Origin: Litomosoides sigmodontis
Lineage: Eukaryota; Nematoda; Chromadorea; Rhabditida; Onchocercidae
Assembly (NCBI GenBank): GCA_963070105.1
Contig: OY718806.1
Coordinates: 7,089,865-7,153,864 of the forward strand
Reading direction: 5' to 3'
DNA length: 64,000 nucleotides
The first letter of the stretch is position 1. Every line of letters begins with the position of its first letter. Positions 26,538 through 41,500 of the stretch are shown here, one piece after another. The notes under the pieces are model-generated. The model was not told the DNA's origin, searched no databases, and saw nothing but the letters and a program-made list of their open reading frames with translations. The translations under genes and the position numbers were made by a program.

Positions 26538-29500
26538 CTGGTCAAAATATACTGCAATACTGCATATCTATTATGATCTGAACTTCAGAATGAAATTAAT
26601 AGAACATGATTGCTAAAATTTCTAAACACCAAATAACTCAATGATAAAGTACAAAGTCATGGGTGAGTTTCTCATGTATAAAAATTATCGAAAATATTAA
26701 GCTTAATGATTGTTACCTGTAATTGCTACGAGAAAAACAGTTAACTCCTTTCACAAATTTAGTTTATCATCTTATTATCTAACATATTAATAGTGACAGA
26801 CAGATAAAGGAATATGAATAAGAAAAGTCGTAGTGAACCTTCTTTTCAGTCACTAAATGAAAATTGTTTGGTGAAACACATATGGAATTGATTGATAGCC
26901 ACAATTTTATGGAGTAAAAAAATGTGTTTGCAGCGTTATTAATTTCCATATAAAATTGAAACTCTTTCCTCTGTCCTCCTATCTAATATTCGGGAATGGG
27001 ACTGCTTTCATGAGGTAACCGACCAGCCAGAATAGTAACTTCGAGATAAAACTTAATGATTAAGATTAAAATCACTACACCTGTATTTGGCCTGTCCCTA
27101 CAAAGCGGTAATAAATGCGATTTCATTCATCATATAATATTTTTAGTATTTCCATTCATTCTATTTTATCTACATTATAGTACTTCACTATGAATACAAT
27201 ATTATAAAATTATGCTAACACTCAGCAATATCGTATGCTTAACCTAGTGTTAAATAGGATGCTAACACCAGTTTAAACAAAACCCAACGTTTCCTGTAGT
27301 AAAAATTTCGAAGATTCAAAACAGTCTCTGTGTTAAAATTCTGTGTACTTCCTAGCTAAAGGATCGGTGATAAAATCCGATAGTCGACATCATCTGTGAA
27401 TGTAAATGAACATGCATTTCATAAAATTTTGTGCAGCAAATCAAAAAAATGTAACTAAGAATAAGATACCTCCAGATGATGAAGGTGCATTGCGATGAAG
27501 TGTTGTTCGCGTAACATTGCCTTCAATATCCACAGTTTCAAATTCCTCTTCACGTTCCAAATCACGCAGCCGATCCTCATTTTCGGTTCCCGTAAATTGT
27601 ACGTGGCTAATAACTGGATCAGTGACACGGGTCAGAACTTTTCTTGAGATTATTTCTGTCGAACCATCTTCTTTGATTTGTATTGTTTCAAACGTAGTCA
27701 GCGTGGTAGGATAATCATGAAGCAGAGAGTCCATATCCCCTTCTAACGAATCTTTCTCACCCTGATCTTCTTGATATGTGTCACCACTAAACACGGCTTG
27801 GCTATCTCGGTTTATTTCCCGTATACTGGCCTCTCCTTGCACAGAATCCTTGTCTTGAGGAATTATTTCAAGGGAATCATGCATATCCTCATATACTTCT
27901 TCAATGACTTCATAATTAGTTAAATAATTTTCACCATCCAAATCGCTCTGTGGACATACTGGTGGAATACTAATTTCTAAGGAATCGATGCTCGTTCCCA
28001 TTGCTTCCGGAACAAAATTTTCAAAATTCCTTTCAATGCTGTCAGTTGGTGAAGCCAGTGGTGTCGCTAATAGAGTGTCTTCCTCAACTGGTACCACTTT
28101 TATGTCTGCGATGGAATCGTGTTCTTCATCACCATCTCTTACACTCATTTCTTCAACCTCCGATTCCTCGCGTATGTCGGATAAGACCATTACTTCGTCT
28201 TGCGGAGAACCGTCTGCTACAACTTCTTGCTCCAGTCGCTCAAATTCAGCTAGGGAACTTGTTGACCCGTCAGCTGCCTTCAACTTCCCAGAAACATACA
28301 ATTCTACTTCACTTCCACTAAGACTTGATTCACCCTTATTTAATACGTCTCGCTCAATTCGCTCAAATTCCTGCAAACTCGTTTCAGAAACATTATCGCT
28401 TGAAACCGTTTTGTATTTTCCAACTGTCACGCTGATATCTGTTCCTTGGCCATTTGAAGATACGCTTCTTCCATTCAATGAATCCACTTCTTCCGGTTCT
28501 TCGTCCACTGTCTCCAGTTCTACTTCTATCGCATTCACTTGTTCGTTTTCAGGTAAAAAAGTTGGGTATTCATCAGACGACAATGACGGCTGTTTAGCCG
28601 ATTGTACTTCCTCATCTTTCTCTGCCCATGACATTTTGAACTCTTGTGTAAGCTGTTCAGCAAATGCTTGTCGCTCATCGTGAGAACTTTTCTGCGAACT
28701 GCTGCTGCTTCGACGTGACGTGCTGTATTTCTTACCACTACTCTCGCTTTTAATTGAGAGCTTGTCAAGAGGATCCAGTGAAGCGGACTCGGTACATGAA
28801 ACTGCTTCAGAAGGTAATGTGATGTCTTCATCTTTTTCGATTATGTGAACTGCACTCGTTTTATTTTCCATGAATAGATTTGAATACTGTGAAAAACATT
28901 CTTTCCCAAAATCCATTGCTTTTACATGCAATGATTCCTCAAAGATTGCCGCATCAGACACTTCTCTTTTCCATGACCATTCGTCAGCAAGGACTTCGTC
29001 TCGCGGAGCCTCGACAGTGGAATCGAGAACTGTGATTTCCTCTTGGCGGCGAGACTGATCAGCTTTTATGAAGGAGCCAGATGCAACACTTCCATCACTG
29101 TAACCCGGAGGAACTGGAGATATAGGTCGTCTTGGATCTCCATCAGAAGCGAGGAGAGCACCACTAGGTGTTGTCGGTAAAGTGTCCTCTTCCATGCTAT
29201 CCCCATCTTGTATAGAAACAAGTTCCATGTCAGGCATATCCGAGCTAGAGTGTCTCGAATCAATAACTGCACTCTCCTGCTTGTTTGGTTCCTGTTCCCT
29301 GCCTTCAGATGGAACAAACAGACGAGCAGACTGCACCGGCGCGCGAATTGCAGTCGGCGTAGCACTTTCTCCATGATCCTCACTTAGCACTTCACTAGTT
29401 GCTGTAGTGTATTCAGATTCCTGAGAATGATAACCAAGAGCTGTTTCAAAAGTATCCTCTTGGGGTGTAACGCACGTCTCATAGCCATCCCGTGATCCAA

Positions 29501-32500
29501 CCATCGTTTTCGTTTTATAAGTGGATTCACCGGATAGGTTTACAACTGGCTTCATGATATCATCAATCACTTCTGTTATCTGTATATTAAGCCTTTTTTC
29601 ATTCCTTTTTTCTTCATTCAGTAAACTGCACGTCCTTATACGTTCTTTTAACTTGTCCGTTTCGCCTCCATATGTTTCCAACTTCTCCTTTAAATCCGAT
29701 TCTTCATGACCATGCTGGGATGCAATCTTCCCAATTGTGGCTATCTCCTCACTGGTCAGTGATTTACTATCGCCACGTTTTCCAGTCGAGAAATCCGTTT
29801 CATAACTACTGCTACAGCTGCTTGTTTGGTCTACTCCTACACTTTCGCCAATTAAATGCTCCGCGCCTGGTTCAGGATGTATGTCACGGATAATTTCTGC
29901 TTTCTCATCCATTTCAGATGATTTTTTGTCAATCTTTTGCCTCAATGATGGTTCTTCTCCCAATATCGGTGACTGCGCGGATGCAAGCTCTGAAGCAGGT
30001 TCAGCCATCGTTTCTAATTTCCTCTTATCATCTCTTACGCTCTCCACTTCACACAAGTCCTCTTTTATTCCTTGATATTCTTTTGTCCGACAACTAAATT
30101 TATCCTTCATTTGCTCAGAGACAGGTGCAGTTATTTCTGATAAATCAGTTCTTTCAATCTCTCGCGGTGTTTCAGTTTCAGCATGGATAGGGAACACCGA
30201 TGAAAAAGAAGGGAAAAAATGGTCCTCTTCTGCCTCTTTATTCCTTGACAAGATAAACTTATGGCATTCTTCTTCAGCAGGATATCTGTCCAAAACATTC
30301 GAAAGAGCTAAATTTTTTTCACTTTCCACTTCAGCAGTACGTTCTTCTTTCAATGCTGAGTCCAGTTGCTTTCCTGAAATAGTTCTTCCCTCGTTTTTAC
30401 CAACCTCTTTCGAAATCACATCGTTTAGTTCGTCGTAAATTACTTCTGCATTAGTTGGTTCCATAAAACTTTCGACACTTGAAATGTGCCGTCCCGATTC
30501 CTCTTCACAATAAAATAACTTTTCATCCTTTCTTTTCTCTGTATTGATGTCAGAAGCATCAAATGAAGCACTACTGGTAAAACTTTTCTGATCTTCGCTC
30601 TCTTGAACTATTCCTATGGATCCGAAAGCAGCAGATGTTCTTGAAGTTGGAGAAACTGCTACCTCAGTTTTTATTCCTTTTGTAGGAATAAAAGGATCTT
30701 TGAACGATTCTTTTCCTTTCTGTGTTACAGAGAACGTGTCGTATTCTTCGGAACAACTTAATGATTTCCCTTCTTTTTGCACTTTTTCATTTTCGCCTTC
30801 GAACAAAAATTCAGCAGATTGCTGTCCAGCAGATCTCCCTTCCAAAATTTGAATGCTTTCACTTTGCCGAAGAGTCGTTGAACAAATTTCGATAGTATCT
30901 AGTAGTGCCTTTGATGCCGTATTTCTCTCTTCCTCTATTGATGGTTCATATGAACTTAAAGCGGTCATCATACTGCGATTATATCCCCCCAGTTTATCTT
31001 CTTCAAATGAGGCCATCAAATCATGTTTTGCAGTCAGCTGCTCAGAAGATTCTTTTACAAGAACTGTTTTATCATCATTTGCAGAAACAAGAAAAGGTTG
31101 CTGAGAAATCGTAATATCACCATCACTAAACATTTTTAGTTCATAGTTTTGCACTACTTGCGCCTTTTCAATGAACTCCTGATTTCCTTCAACAGTTATT
31201 AATTTCTTCTCAGATTCCCTTTGATCACGACCCAATACTTCTAATGACACTTCGTCAACACTTTTTTCTGGTTTTCCATCTCTGGTTAGCTCTGATATTT
31301 GCTGCCCTTGAATGACAAATTCTTTCTCGCTTTTTTTACCAACTCCTAGACATTTTTGTGGGGTCGTCGACTTTTCAACACTGGTTTCAAAAGGCTTAAT
31401 CCTTGGTTCAGAATATTCTGTCGGAGATGATTCCGTTTGTTCCTTATACACTTTAGGTACTTTTATTGTGTGTTGCTCTTCCAATTCCTTGCCGTATTTA
31501 ATGTCTCCGGTCGATTCACTCGTTTGCAGCGTTTCTGAAGTTATTTCAGGTCCTTCCACTGTCTTTTCCCATTTCCTAGGCGCAAACTTTGGAGAGCTTT
31601 CATCACTTGCTTTAACACTTAACTCTTCCTTTTCTTCTGCTACACTCCCAATCACTTCTCTCATTGCAAAGTTAATCGTATCGTCATTTCGGCATACTGT
31701 TACTTGATCTGTGTGTGAGGAGTCTTGTTTTTCTAGCCCTGTTTCCATATTAATGCATTCCTTATCTTCGTGAGTCAACAACGTATCAACGGTCACTTCA
31801 AACGGATATTCAGCCTCTGTCGAAAAGGTTTTCATTTTATCGTTAACACGTAAATGACGATAACATATACCGTCTGAGTCAAGTTCATGTGTTTGATCTT
31901 CTAACATCACTTCATCAAAATGCATCCTTTTGCTTTCTCCTAGTTCAACCCAACCTGTTACTCCTTCTTCTACTTCTTCATTCGATGCTACCATCCGTTG
32001 AGTTTCATCGTCTTTTGCCCTCTCTTCCTTTACATCTGTTTGTATACACTCGCGAAGGCTTTCTGCAAAGACTTCGTCCTTGTAATCATTTCCAGACGTG
32101 ACTTTCATTTCAACATCTGAAGAGATAAAAATATCATTTCGATCAGCTGGAAACGGTATATCCATTGCTGGATAACTCCGCTTGTTCTGCGCTTTCATTA
32201 CGCTTAATTTTGGTTCAGATTCATCCGATGCGATGAAACCTTCCCCATCTAAACAGGTTTCGGCAGCAAAACATTCAACTATTTCCATGCTATCTAATTT
32301 CTCGTCATCATTTTGTACTGGCTTATTTAAATTCTTAGTTACGTAATAATCGGTTTCTTTTTTATGGTATTCTTCTGCCATCACTTCTTGCATCACAGAC
32401 GCTTCATCGCGCTGCTCGGTGACTGTTGGCGGTGTAAGTTGCAGGTAACCTGTGTCATGAGGTTGTTTAATTGGTGTTTGCGATGTGATTTCTTCCTTGC

Positions 32501-35500
32501 TCAGCTCCATAATTTCCTTTTCTTTCGTCACCAAGCACTCCATTGTCAGGAGAGATATCGACTTACCTATTTTCTGCAAATCTCTGTCTTCTGTTCTCGA
32601 TTGTTCCGCTTCAGTTCCAGTCATATCACCTGTTTCGTGTCGCTGCTCACCAACTACCAAATCTGCAAACGAAACTTCACTTGAAATCAGCACATCTGTT
32701 AAAAATGATCCCTTGTCTATACATTCTTCTTTCCCTTTCGCTGGAGCAAGCTCAACAGTCCGCTGGAGCAAGCTCAATTGTGCCTCTTCTAGCCGAGATT
32801 GTATGTCTGGTAAACTCAAAAACGTTTCGCTACCACGAGCCCCTTCTTCCACATAATCTATATCATTAGAAGCTTCGCGGGCGAACTCAGCCTCATCGTT
32901 CCAAAAACCAGCAGCATCTGTTAGCAAGTTCTTTGTAATTTGTCTATTGATAATTTCCTCAGCACACCCAAACTGATCTTGTTTACCGTCTTCCATAGTT
33001 ACATGTTCCTTGACTACTCCCTTCTCTTCTACAAATTTCTGAGGCATCACTCTTTTAAATTCTGCCTTCTCAGATTTTATACCCTTCGAAACTCTTTTCT
33101 CGGATAATTTTACTTCAAACTTTTTAAGGTCCCTCATTTTTTTCGTAAAGAGTTGATGCTGTATTTCTCCTTGTGGTTCCAAAATTTCATGTTCAAATGT
33201 CGTTTTGTCAGGAGACTTTTTTTCTCCTTCCACGAGAGTATGTTCAGCATATTTCCGTGTCAAAAACTCTATTGTAGGTTCTTCCACAGAAAGTGTACCT
33301 TGAGGCTCTTTTATTAAAACATCATCTCCACTTAAAAGTTCTAAATGTGCGTTCCTTTCAATACTATCGCCCCTTTGCATGGAAGTCTTTTCATCATTCA
33401 CATCTTCACTCCCCAACAGCATATGCTTTAGTTGATCCTCCTCATTCACAGGAGATGTTTCCCTAACCATTTGCAAATCTCTATCAAGTGAACTTTCAAC
33501 AACATTATCATATGCCTTCGATACACCTAGCTTTGCAAGAACAATGGGTGCGGCTGCTATACCTCTTTCAGCTTCTTCCAAATCTTCTGTTTTATACAAC
33601 TTACTTATAACTTCCTCTGATTCTGCGGGAGTCTTCCCACTCACATGTTTTCCCTCTTCAACTGATTCTTCAGAAACTATCGTTCCACATTTCACGAGCA
33701 CCCCTCCAACACTCACCATATCTTCCAACAGCCTTGATGCAGTATCTTCTAAATATTCCGTTCTGTTTAACTCATCCACAACTTCCATCTCAGCCAAAGC
33801 ATCCGTTACATATTCTTTCCCTACGACTGGTTCCCTGGATGTTACTGTACCGCATACTACGAGGTCGCTATCCGGTATAATATCTTCGAATGTCTTTGAT
33901 TGAGTATCTTCTAAATCTTCCGTTCTGTTTAACTGATCCACAACTACCTCGGCCAAAGCTTTCACATCAGTTACAGATTCCCCCTCTACAGTTGGCTCTT
34001 CGGAGATTACTGGACCATACCCTTCGAGAACCTCTCCAGTATTCATTATATCATCCAACGATTTTGTTTCACTTTCCAATTCTTCGGTTCTATCTAGTAA
34101 ATTTGAAACTTCCTCTGATTCTGTCCAACCTTTCATTTTAATGTGTTCTTTTTTTGTGACTGATTCTTCAGGTATTATTGTGTCGTATTCCTTGATAAGC
34201 TCTCTACCTAGCACAATACAATCGAAAGGTTTTTGTTTTTTTGCCTCGGCTTCAAGCTCGCTTGCAAGGATTTCTGATTCCTTGGGCTCTGTTTTATATA
34301 TTAGCTCGGGGTTTTCCATTCTATGCAATTTATCTTCTAAATTAGAATCTGCTACCATTTGTTCTTTTGGCACACATTCATAAGGAACCGCACTTATTGC
34401 CTCGAGGGTGACAGGAATGGCAATTACGCGTACTGTGTTAGTTTCCTTTTCGCATTCCACTGAATCATTTCCCAACAACTCCCCGTCTTGCGGTTTTAAT
34501 TCAGTTCCTTTCCGTTTTTTTGATCCACTAAGCTCAATATGAACTTTCTCAGCAGCTGCTGTCTCGTGTCTATTATTTTCAGACTCCATATTCTTTTGTT
34601 CCCAACTCTCTCCTACTGAGGAAATTTTTACAAACGGTATCCTTCTAGCATCTATTTCCTGACTTTCATTCATGGGTTCCAGCGATGATATACTCTCCCT
34701 TTCAACAAATATTTCATGATGAAAAGTTGTTGGCTCTTTTGGTCCGAAGTCCTTCTGTCCTAAATTATTGTATTCATGAGAAGACTTTGATACGGACTTT
34801 TCGTCTAATGTGTTCATATGTTCATTTAATATCGGTTCTCTTTGAATTATCATTATGCGGTCATCAGATGCTTCCGGAATTTCCTTTATTCTGCTGCTTG
34901 TTTTTCCGATTTCTAACTGCCTTACTACATCTTCAACTTCGCCAGCGAGTTTTTTTTCGACTTCAGTTATACTATTCCTTTTCTTTTCACCTTCCTTATT
35001 TTTCTCCAACGCAATTTTATTTTCTGATAGTTGCTGTTGTTCTACTCCATATATCCTTTTTTCTTTACATTCTTTTAACTGTATCCGCAACATTTCGATG
35101 GCATTCGCTTCATTTCCATTATGTTTACTATTAAGCTCTCCTTTTAAGCGCTCTTCTGTTGTGTCGACCTCGGAATCTTGCGAATAATTCTCATTCATTT
35201 CATGCTCCTCATTTACATCGCTCTCTATAGCTTGATCACATTTTTCTACTTCTCTCTTCATACTTTTGTCAGGTCTTTTACAAAGTATGTCAGCGTTCTT
35301 CTCAATGTCAACATGCAATTCAGAACTTGCTTCATTCACATACTTTACAACGGTATCCTCTAAGTTGCCTACTTCTTGCCATTCCCCTTCTTCATCTCTC
35401 ACGTCTTCTTTCTGCATCCATTCATAAATAGCAGGAATACGTTTCATTTCACCTTTAACGTATGAAGGTAACGGTGACAGTTCGCACAAATCTTCACAGT

Positions 35501-38500
35501 GCTTCTCTTTATTGTTCAGAGAAATGACTTCAACATGAACTCCTGATTCTTCTTCAGTTCCTTTCGCGTCTTTTATTCCCATGAGTACTAACTCGTTGAA
35601 ATCTTGCAGCTTTTGTAAACTTCCAGCTTCTTTTGGAACACTTTTTGATATTTTTTCAGTATTTCTTGGATAATCCTCAACAACTTTCGCAAACTTCAAT
35701 TCTCCCAAGTCAAACTGCTGATCCAAAAGTACTTGGCTGTAATTTTCATTATCATCGTTTATGACCAATTCAGCATGTTTTTCCTCTATTGCTTCCGAAT
35801 TTTTATTGCTCCACTCTTCTTCCGTTTCAACTGCGGTTTCGGGACATCCCGATGTCTGTTTATGCTCTTCCTTTGTTTCAACTTCTTGCTCCTCCTTCGA
35901 CATTTTCGAGACTTTTAAGTCCATCTCTTTATTGGGAAATGTATCTAATTCCTTTGTTTTAGTCAGAATTTCTAATTCATCTAAGATACTTTCTCTAAAC
36001 TCTTCATCATAATGAGATTGGTCTACGCAAATCTCGCAACTTCTTTTCATGTTTCCGCCTTCCTCGTCTTCTTTATGTATCTCTACCAAACGTCCGCCCA
36101 CTTTCTCATCACAACAAAGTCTACCAATATTTATAGTTTCTGAAGGCCCCTTTACAATTTCATTAGTGTCCGAAAAATTCTTCATTTCCTTGAACAATGT
36201 TGTAGAAAATTTCATATCTGATTTTATAGATTCTGCTCCTGTTACAACTGCTGTAAGTTGTGAAGTTTCACTTGGATTTTCTTCCATATTTTCCCCCTCG
36301 TTTCCTGAGTACCCCACTTTAATGCCTGGAGAAATATAGGACTGCAAACCATCTGTTTTTCCAGAACGCTCATCCGAAAGAAGTTTTAAAGAAGTTAATT
36401 CAAAGATGTCTTCGGAGGAGCCTTTTATCTGAGGAATTCTTGTTTCCAGCTGGTCTTGCATTTCATCATTTTTTAAAATTTCCTCACATTTTTTGCATTC
36501 ATTTTTATCTCTATGATCTGTAATTACCTGAATATCGGTATCCAATAAATATTCAGGAACGGTTTCTTTTGCCATTCGTAGTGTCTCTTTTTTTGTTTCG
36601 CTTTCTCCCTTTTCACCTCTAGGAATTTTCAAAATTTCACTGTAAACATCAATATCCCTAGTATAGGGTACTACTGTTGATGTGGTGATTATTAGAGGTA
36701 TGCTGCATTCTTTCTTATCAGATAATACAAGTTCTTGTGCAAACGAATTTTCTTGCCCCTTAAACTGAAAATTCTTACTTCGAATTCGATCTTTTTGGTT
36801 AGTACCTATCAATTCCTCAGCAGTAGGTGGTATCCATAATTCAGGCCTTGTTATTAGTTCTTCAACGTCTACCTCTGGTGCCTGTTTAGGTACAGAGATT
36901 CTTCCACTACCAGCTTCTTGATTTATTAGCATTTCTTTTTCGGTATAAGTTTCCATATTTTCGAGCTCACTGTGATCTTCTTGCACTTTCTCCTGTACAG
37001 TAATTTCTCTATCCTCAGTTGAAGATTTTATACTCCCTACTTCTCGAAGCATGTGTGCTTCAGTACTGTAAAGCTCATTATCTTGCAATTGTGACATTCT
37101 TGTTATAGTAACAGTGGATGGTTGAATATGTGGCTGTACAGGTTGAAATTTTTTCAGCTTATCTATGTCTCCCTCGGAAGTGAATGGCGGAGAGTAATGG
37201 CCTTTCGTTGCACGGTTTATTTCATCTTCCATTTCGTCAAATTGTTTTCTCTTTCCTATGCCGATCATTTTCGGCTTATCCCTCTCATCTTCTCTATGAA
37301 ATTGAACCTTTTCATCCTTAAGCGACCGTTCCAACTGAGCGTCTTGCATGTTGTTCATCTCTTCTTGCCTTGGCATTTCTATCCACTGATGATCAGTTAC
37401 TCTTTCTCCAACTGCAGTGGATGCTTCTTTTTTCGAAACAATTTCGACTTCTCTTTCTGGCATTGGAGACTCATAACCAGCCTTTCTATTACCGGAATCT
37501 CCTTGTTGTTCTCTATGATGGAATCTCCTTGTTGTCCCCCACGGTTTTCCGTTCTCGTCAAAGAAAGCGTTCTGAAAAGTGCCCTTAAACGTTTCTCGAA
37601 AGTCATCTGCATTCTCGAAATGTTGTTCAGTAGGTGAGCCACAAGTGTCTTGAACTGTCATAATTTGTGACGTCGTAGGTAGTTTCTTTTCTTGCTTATT
37701 GTCTCCTGTCATACTTACATCTCCCTCAGTTTTTAATTGCTCTGCTTGTAGAATTTCGTTACTTATTTCAGCACTTTTCTTAGCTGATTCCCTTCGCTTC
37801 ATTTTTTCTTGCTGCGATAATGGTGACTGTTTCAATGCTATGATTTTATATGACATTTCACTTCCCTTGGTAGATTTAACATCATAGCTTCTCTCTCCAT
37901 TAGTTTCAGTTAATTCACAAAAAATTGGTGTGGATTTTTTCGTAGGCTTCTCTAATAATATGTCAGCAAAATTCAATTCATCACTGTTTATTTCTTTTTG
38001 AAAGGACAGAACAATCTCTTCTGACTCACCAGTCATATTTCTTAAAAAATCTATTCGCGATCCTTCAGCAGTAGACGTTGCTATAAATTCTTCACCTTTT
38101 GCTATCCTGCTATATGGGTCGTCCTTCCCAATTGATTCCGCAGGAAATTCATTTTTCTTCAGCTCCAGTCTTTCCACAGTCAATTCTTTAGTATACTGTA
38201 ATGTTAATGTTTTATCCGTTACATTATCGTTTTCCGGAAGAAAATCGTCCTCAGATGGGACCAGCATTTTCCACGTAGTCCTTTCAGAATCTATTGTTAC
38301 TCCTATTTCAGGGATTTTCTGTATTGCTGGAACAGTTCCTTTTAATTTGATTTCTTTTCCCGTAACTTCAACTTGCTTTATAAGATAGTCCTCAGCGATC
38401 GCATTTATTTCGTCTTCATCAATTATTTCCCATTCTTCGACTGCATCCATTTCTTGTGTTATTGTTTGTTGCAAGTCAACTTCTATTTTCCGGACATATT

Positions 38501-41500
38501 CATTTTCTGTCTTATTTTCCAATTCCTCAAACTTTTTTCCTGTTTTTGCCTCAGCTATTTTGTGGAATCGGCTTTGCATGATCAATTCCAATTCATTCAG
38601 AAGATCAGTGCCTTGTTCTTGTTCCCACGGAACCAATTTTTGCCTTTCTGTAGTTACATTTTTATCCTTATTTTCCTGACTCATCCACTTCATATCTACT
38701 ATTTCTAGCGTACTGCTATGTTCACTTGGCACCTGTTTTTGTACTTCATAAGTCTTAGAACAATAATCTGATTCTTGTGCAGCTATCGGATCCGACTCAT
38801 AACTGTACTTTTGTGCATCATGCATGCTTTCTTGAGCTTCGTTATACCCGTTATAAATTCTGCTTTGCGTTTTTGTTACCCCATCTAAATGACCCGTTGT
38901 CTTGTCAATTTCAGTGAATAAAAATAACTTGCCAGTTTCCCTTATATCGGACTGATCACTTTCCGACTTGTAAGATACTGTTTTCAGTTTGTCATGAGGT
39001 TCACTGGGTCCTTCGCGGGAAGGACTGTGCCTCTCATGCTTTGAAACTTCCACTAACTCTCGTGCGTTATCTGATTTGGGAGTTGATGTAAGCTGATTAT
39101 CCGTTGACAGTGTTTCAAATATAGCAATACGTTGCCTAACTGACCCTATCGTATCATCAGCACTTGGAAGTGGTCCTGAAAAAAGCAGTGTACTTGAACA
39201 GGAAAGTACTTCTATCACAGTACAATAAAAACATAGCATCATTTAGTTGAAAAAATCTATAAAATAACAGTACATGTAAGCGAACAACCTACACCAAACA
39301 ACTAACACGGCAAAGATAACCTGAAATGATGTCGAGAAAGTTCTGAACACAGAAATCGCTAACTGAAAATTCCTATTGCTTGGTGGATTCATAAGATAAA
39401 AAGGTATTGCAGTGCATCACGAATGCTTTTGTCTTTTTCGTGATTTGCATGATTATTACAATATTTACTGCATTATTTACAGACTGCGACTAAAATGGTG
39501 TATTGCTTCTTACAGTACCTTTATCTCAAACAAAATGAACATCCTCACCCTTCACCTTGACTCAAATGCGTTGTATACATCAGCACTGACCAACACGTTT
39601 TGTGCCGATGATTACATGATTGGATCTATGTTTGTATTGCCTGTCGGAAGTGTAAAGATTGCCGAAACGTGTGTGTCATTTGGTAAGACTATCAGTGCTC
39701 TCTGTATGAAATCCTGCTGTTGTAGGAGTAACAATGACCCAATAATATCAAAATACGATGAGTCATATCCCTGGTAGCATCAGATGTGATAGAAGGAAAA
39801 TACACGGTAAAGTGGAGGTAATTTAACTATCAGGTAGATGGACCGAAATGATTCACGGTAGGTGCTAAAGGAAGAGACAGCTCGGAAGTAAAACAGTACG
39901 AAATGCACTGCGGTAGAGTGAAAAGATACGCATTTAAACAAGGACAATATGTGGTAAGATGATTCAACTAAGGAATCACTCTTAAACAGAAAGGATAAAT
40001 GACTGGTAATTGCACAAAATGAAGACTTGCTCGCATTCTCAAGAGTCCATTTTATTTCAGCTAAAATTTTATATCAGTTTGTTTTTCCAGAGACTCTAAC
40101 TACGACGCAGGAAGTCAAAAAAGTGAGCGGATCCGACCAACAACACGAGGTTGACGACTTCTCCTGTACAGTATAAAGACTGACTAACTAACTGGCACGT
40201 CTTTTCTAACTGCTTTTCGCTTCTCTATCTCAAGAATTCATAGCTCAACCTTTCAATGTTAGCTCAGTTTAGAAGCCGCAGTTAAGGGACCTTTGTAATT
40301 CACCTATCAACCCATTTACAACACATTGCAACCCCTCTATCCCTCCTCAAACTATACTTTTTAGTGGTGTGCGAGATGACAAGATGTATTTAAGCTTCAG
40401 AAATATTCTCTACAGCTTCAACACGAATATTGACTTGTGTCCTTTTTTTGTAATCTGTAATGTTTTTTATATTCGTAAACAGCCGTTCATATGAACGCAT
40501 CAATTTTCAAAGCAATTTGTCAGTTTTTAAATGCATGTAAGAATTGAATGAGGCCATAACTTAGGGAATATGAGGCCAAGTGCTCCAGTTCCTACTTCTC
40601 AGTGTTTACTCAAATCAAATAAAAGTTGTTTTCACATAGTAAAAAATACAGCTTTCTAATACCATACGAGATTTTTAATTCATTGCAATCTCCAAACAAA
40701 ATTTGGCCAAAAACCCACCCAAAATATAAGGTAGACATGAAGACTGGGATGGAAATGAAAATAAATGACAGGAAGAGCACAGTAGAGGCTTTGTTTCCCA
40801 AAGAATGATAAGCGCTGGCCGCATCAGCAATTGCCAAGTGATAAACATGCGCTTGAATAATAACTGCAAAGAAAGTAGACCAGGAATACCTGCACTAAAC
40901 CCTATGCTGAGTTCATGGGCATTTTGTCTCTGAAGACCGATCTGGAATTCCGAGACAAGCCTGAAGAATGCAGCGATAGGTACAACATTCCTCCCACCTA
41001 CTGTTTGTTTTCCTGTTTTTATTACCATTTCTTTTGTAACTTCCTCCTTTTGCATTGTTTTCTAGAGAAATTTTATGTTCGTGGGTTCTCTTTAAAAGCA
41101 GCGGAGCTTCACAACATCGGTCTATAATTTCCAGTGGGTCGTGCAAACAATACCATTTACCGTGATAACAATAAACGGATAAAAATGTAGTGCTAAGACA
41201 AGCAAACACGCAAGAAAACGGAAAACAATTGCAATATGTACATGTACAAGTAATGGTCGTTGAAAGCTATGATTAACTACTGCCGTTCTTATCATTGTTG
41301 CTGCTCGATCGAATCCAGCTTTTGCTGCTGCTTGGTAATTGGTACCAAATGTATGTGCTGGTCACCGGGATCCACACTGCCCGAGTACACCTGCTCGTTC
41401 ACTTTCAATCGTATCAAATCGCCTGAATGAAGACCAAAAGGAAGTGTGACAAAAGCATCGAGTGAAAAAGGACACAACACCAACCAGTCAACCAGTAACA

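Noticed and set aside
37122..37637. 171-codon plus-strand frame and many similar frames (for example 27988-28683, 31312-31707, 34685-35134) opposite the giant exon
   Set aside because: They are shadows of the long acidic coding frame: Glu/Lys/Ser codons read antisense as Phe/Leu/Ser. None has splice sites or a start context of its own.
40610..41209. Hydrophobic minus-strand frames between the giant and short ankyrin endings
   Set aside because: They overlap one another in different phases, have no splice signals in phase and fit intron or 3' UTR sequence.
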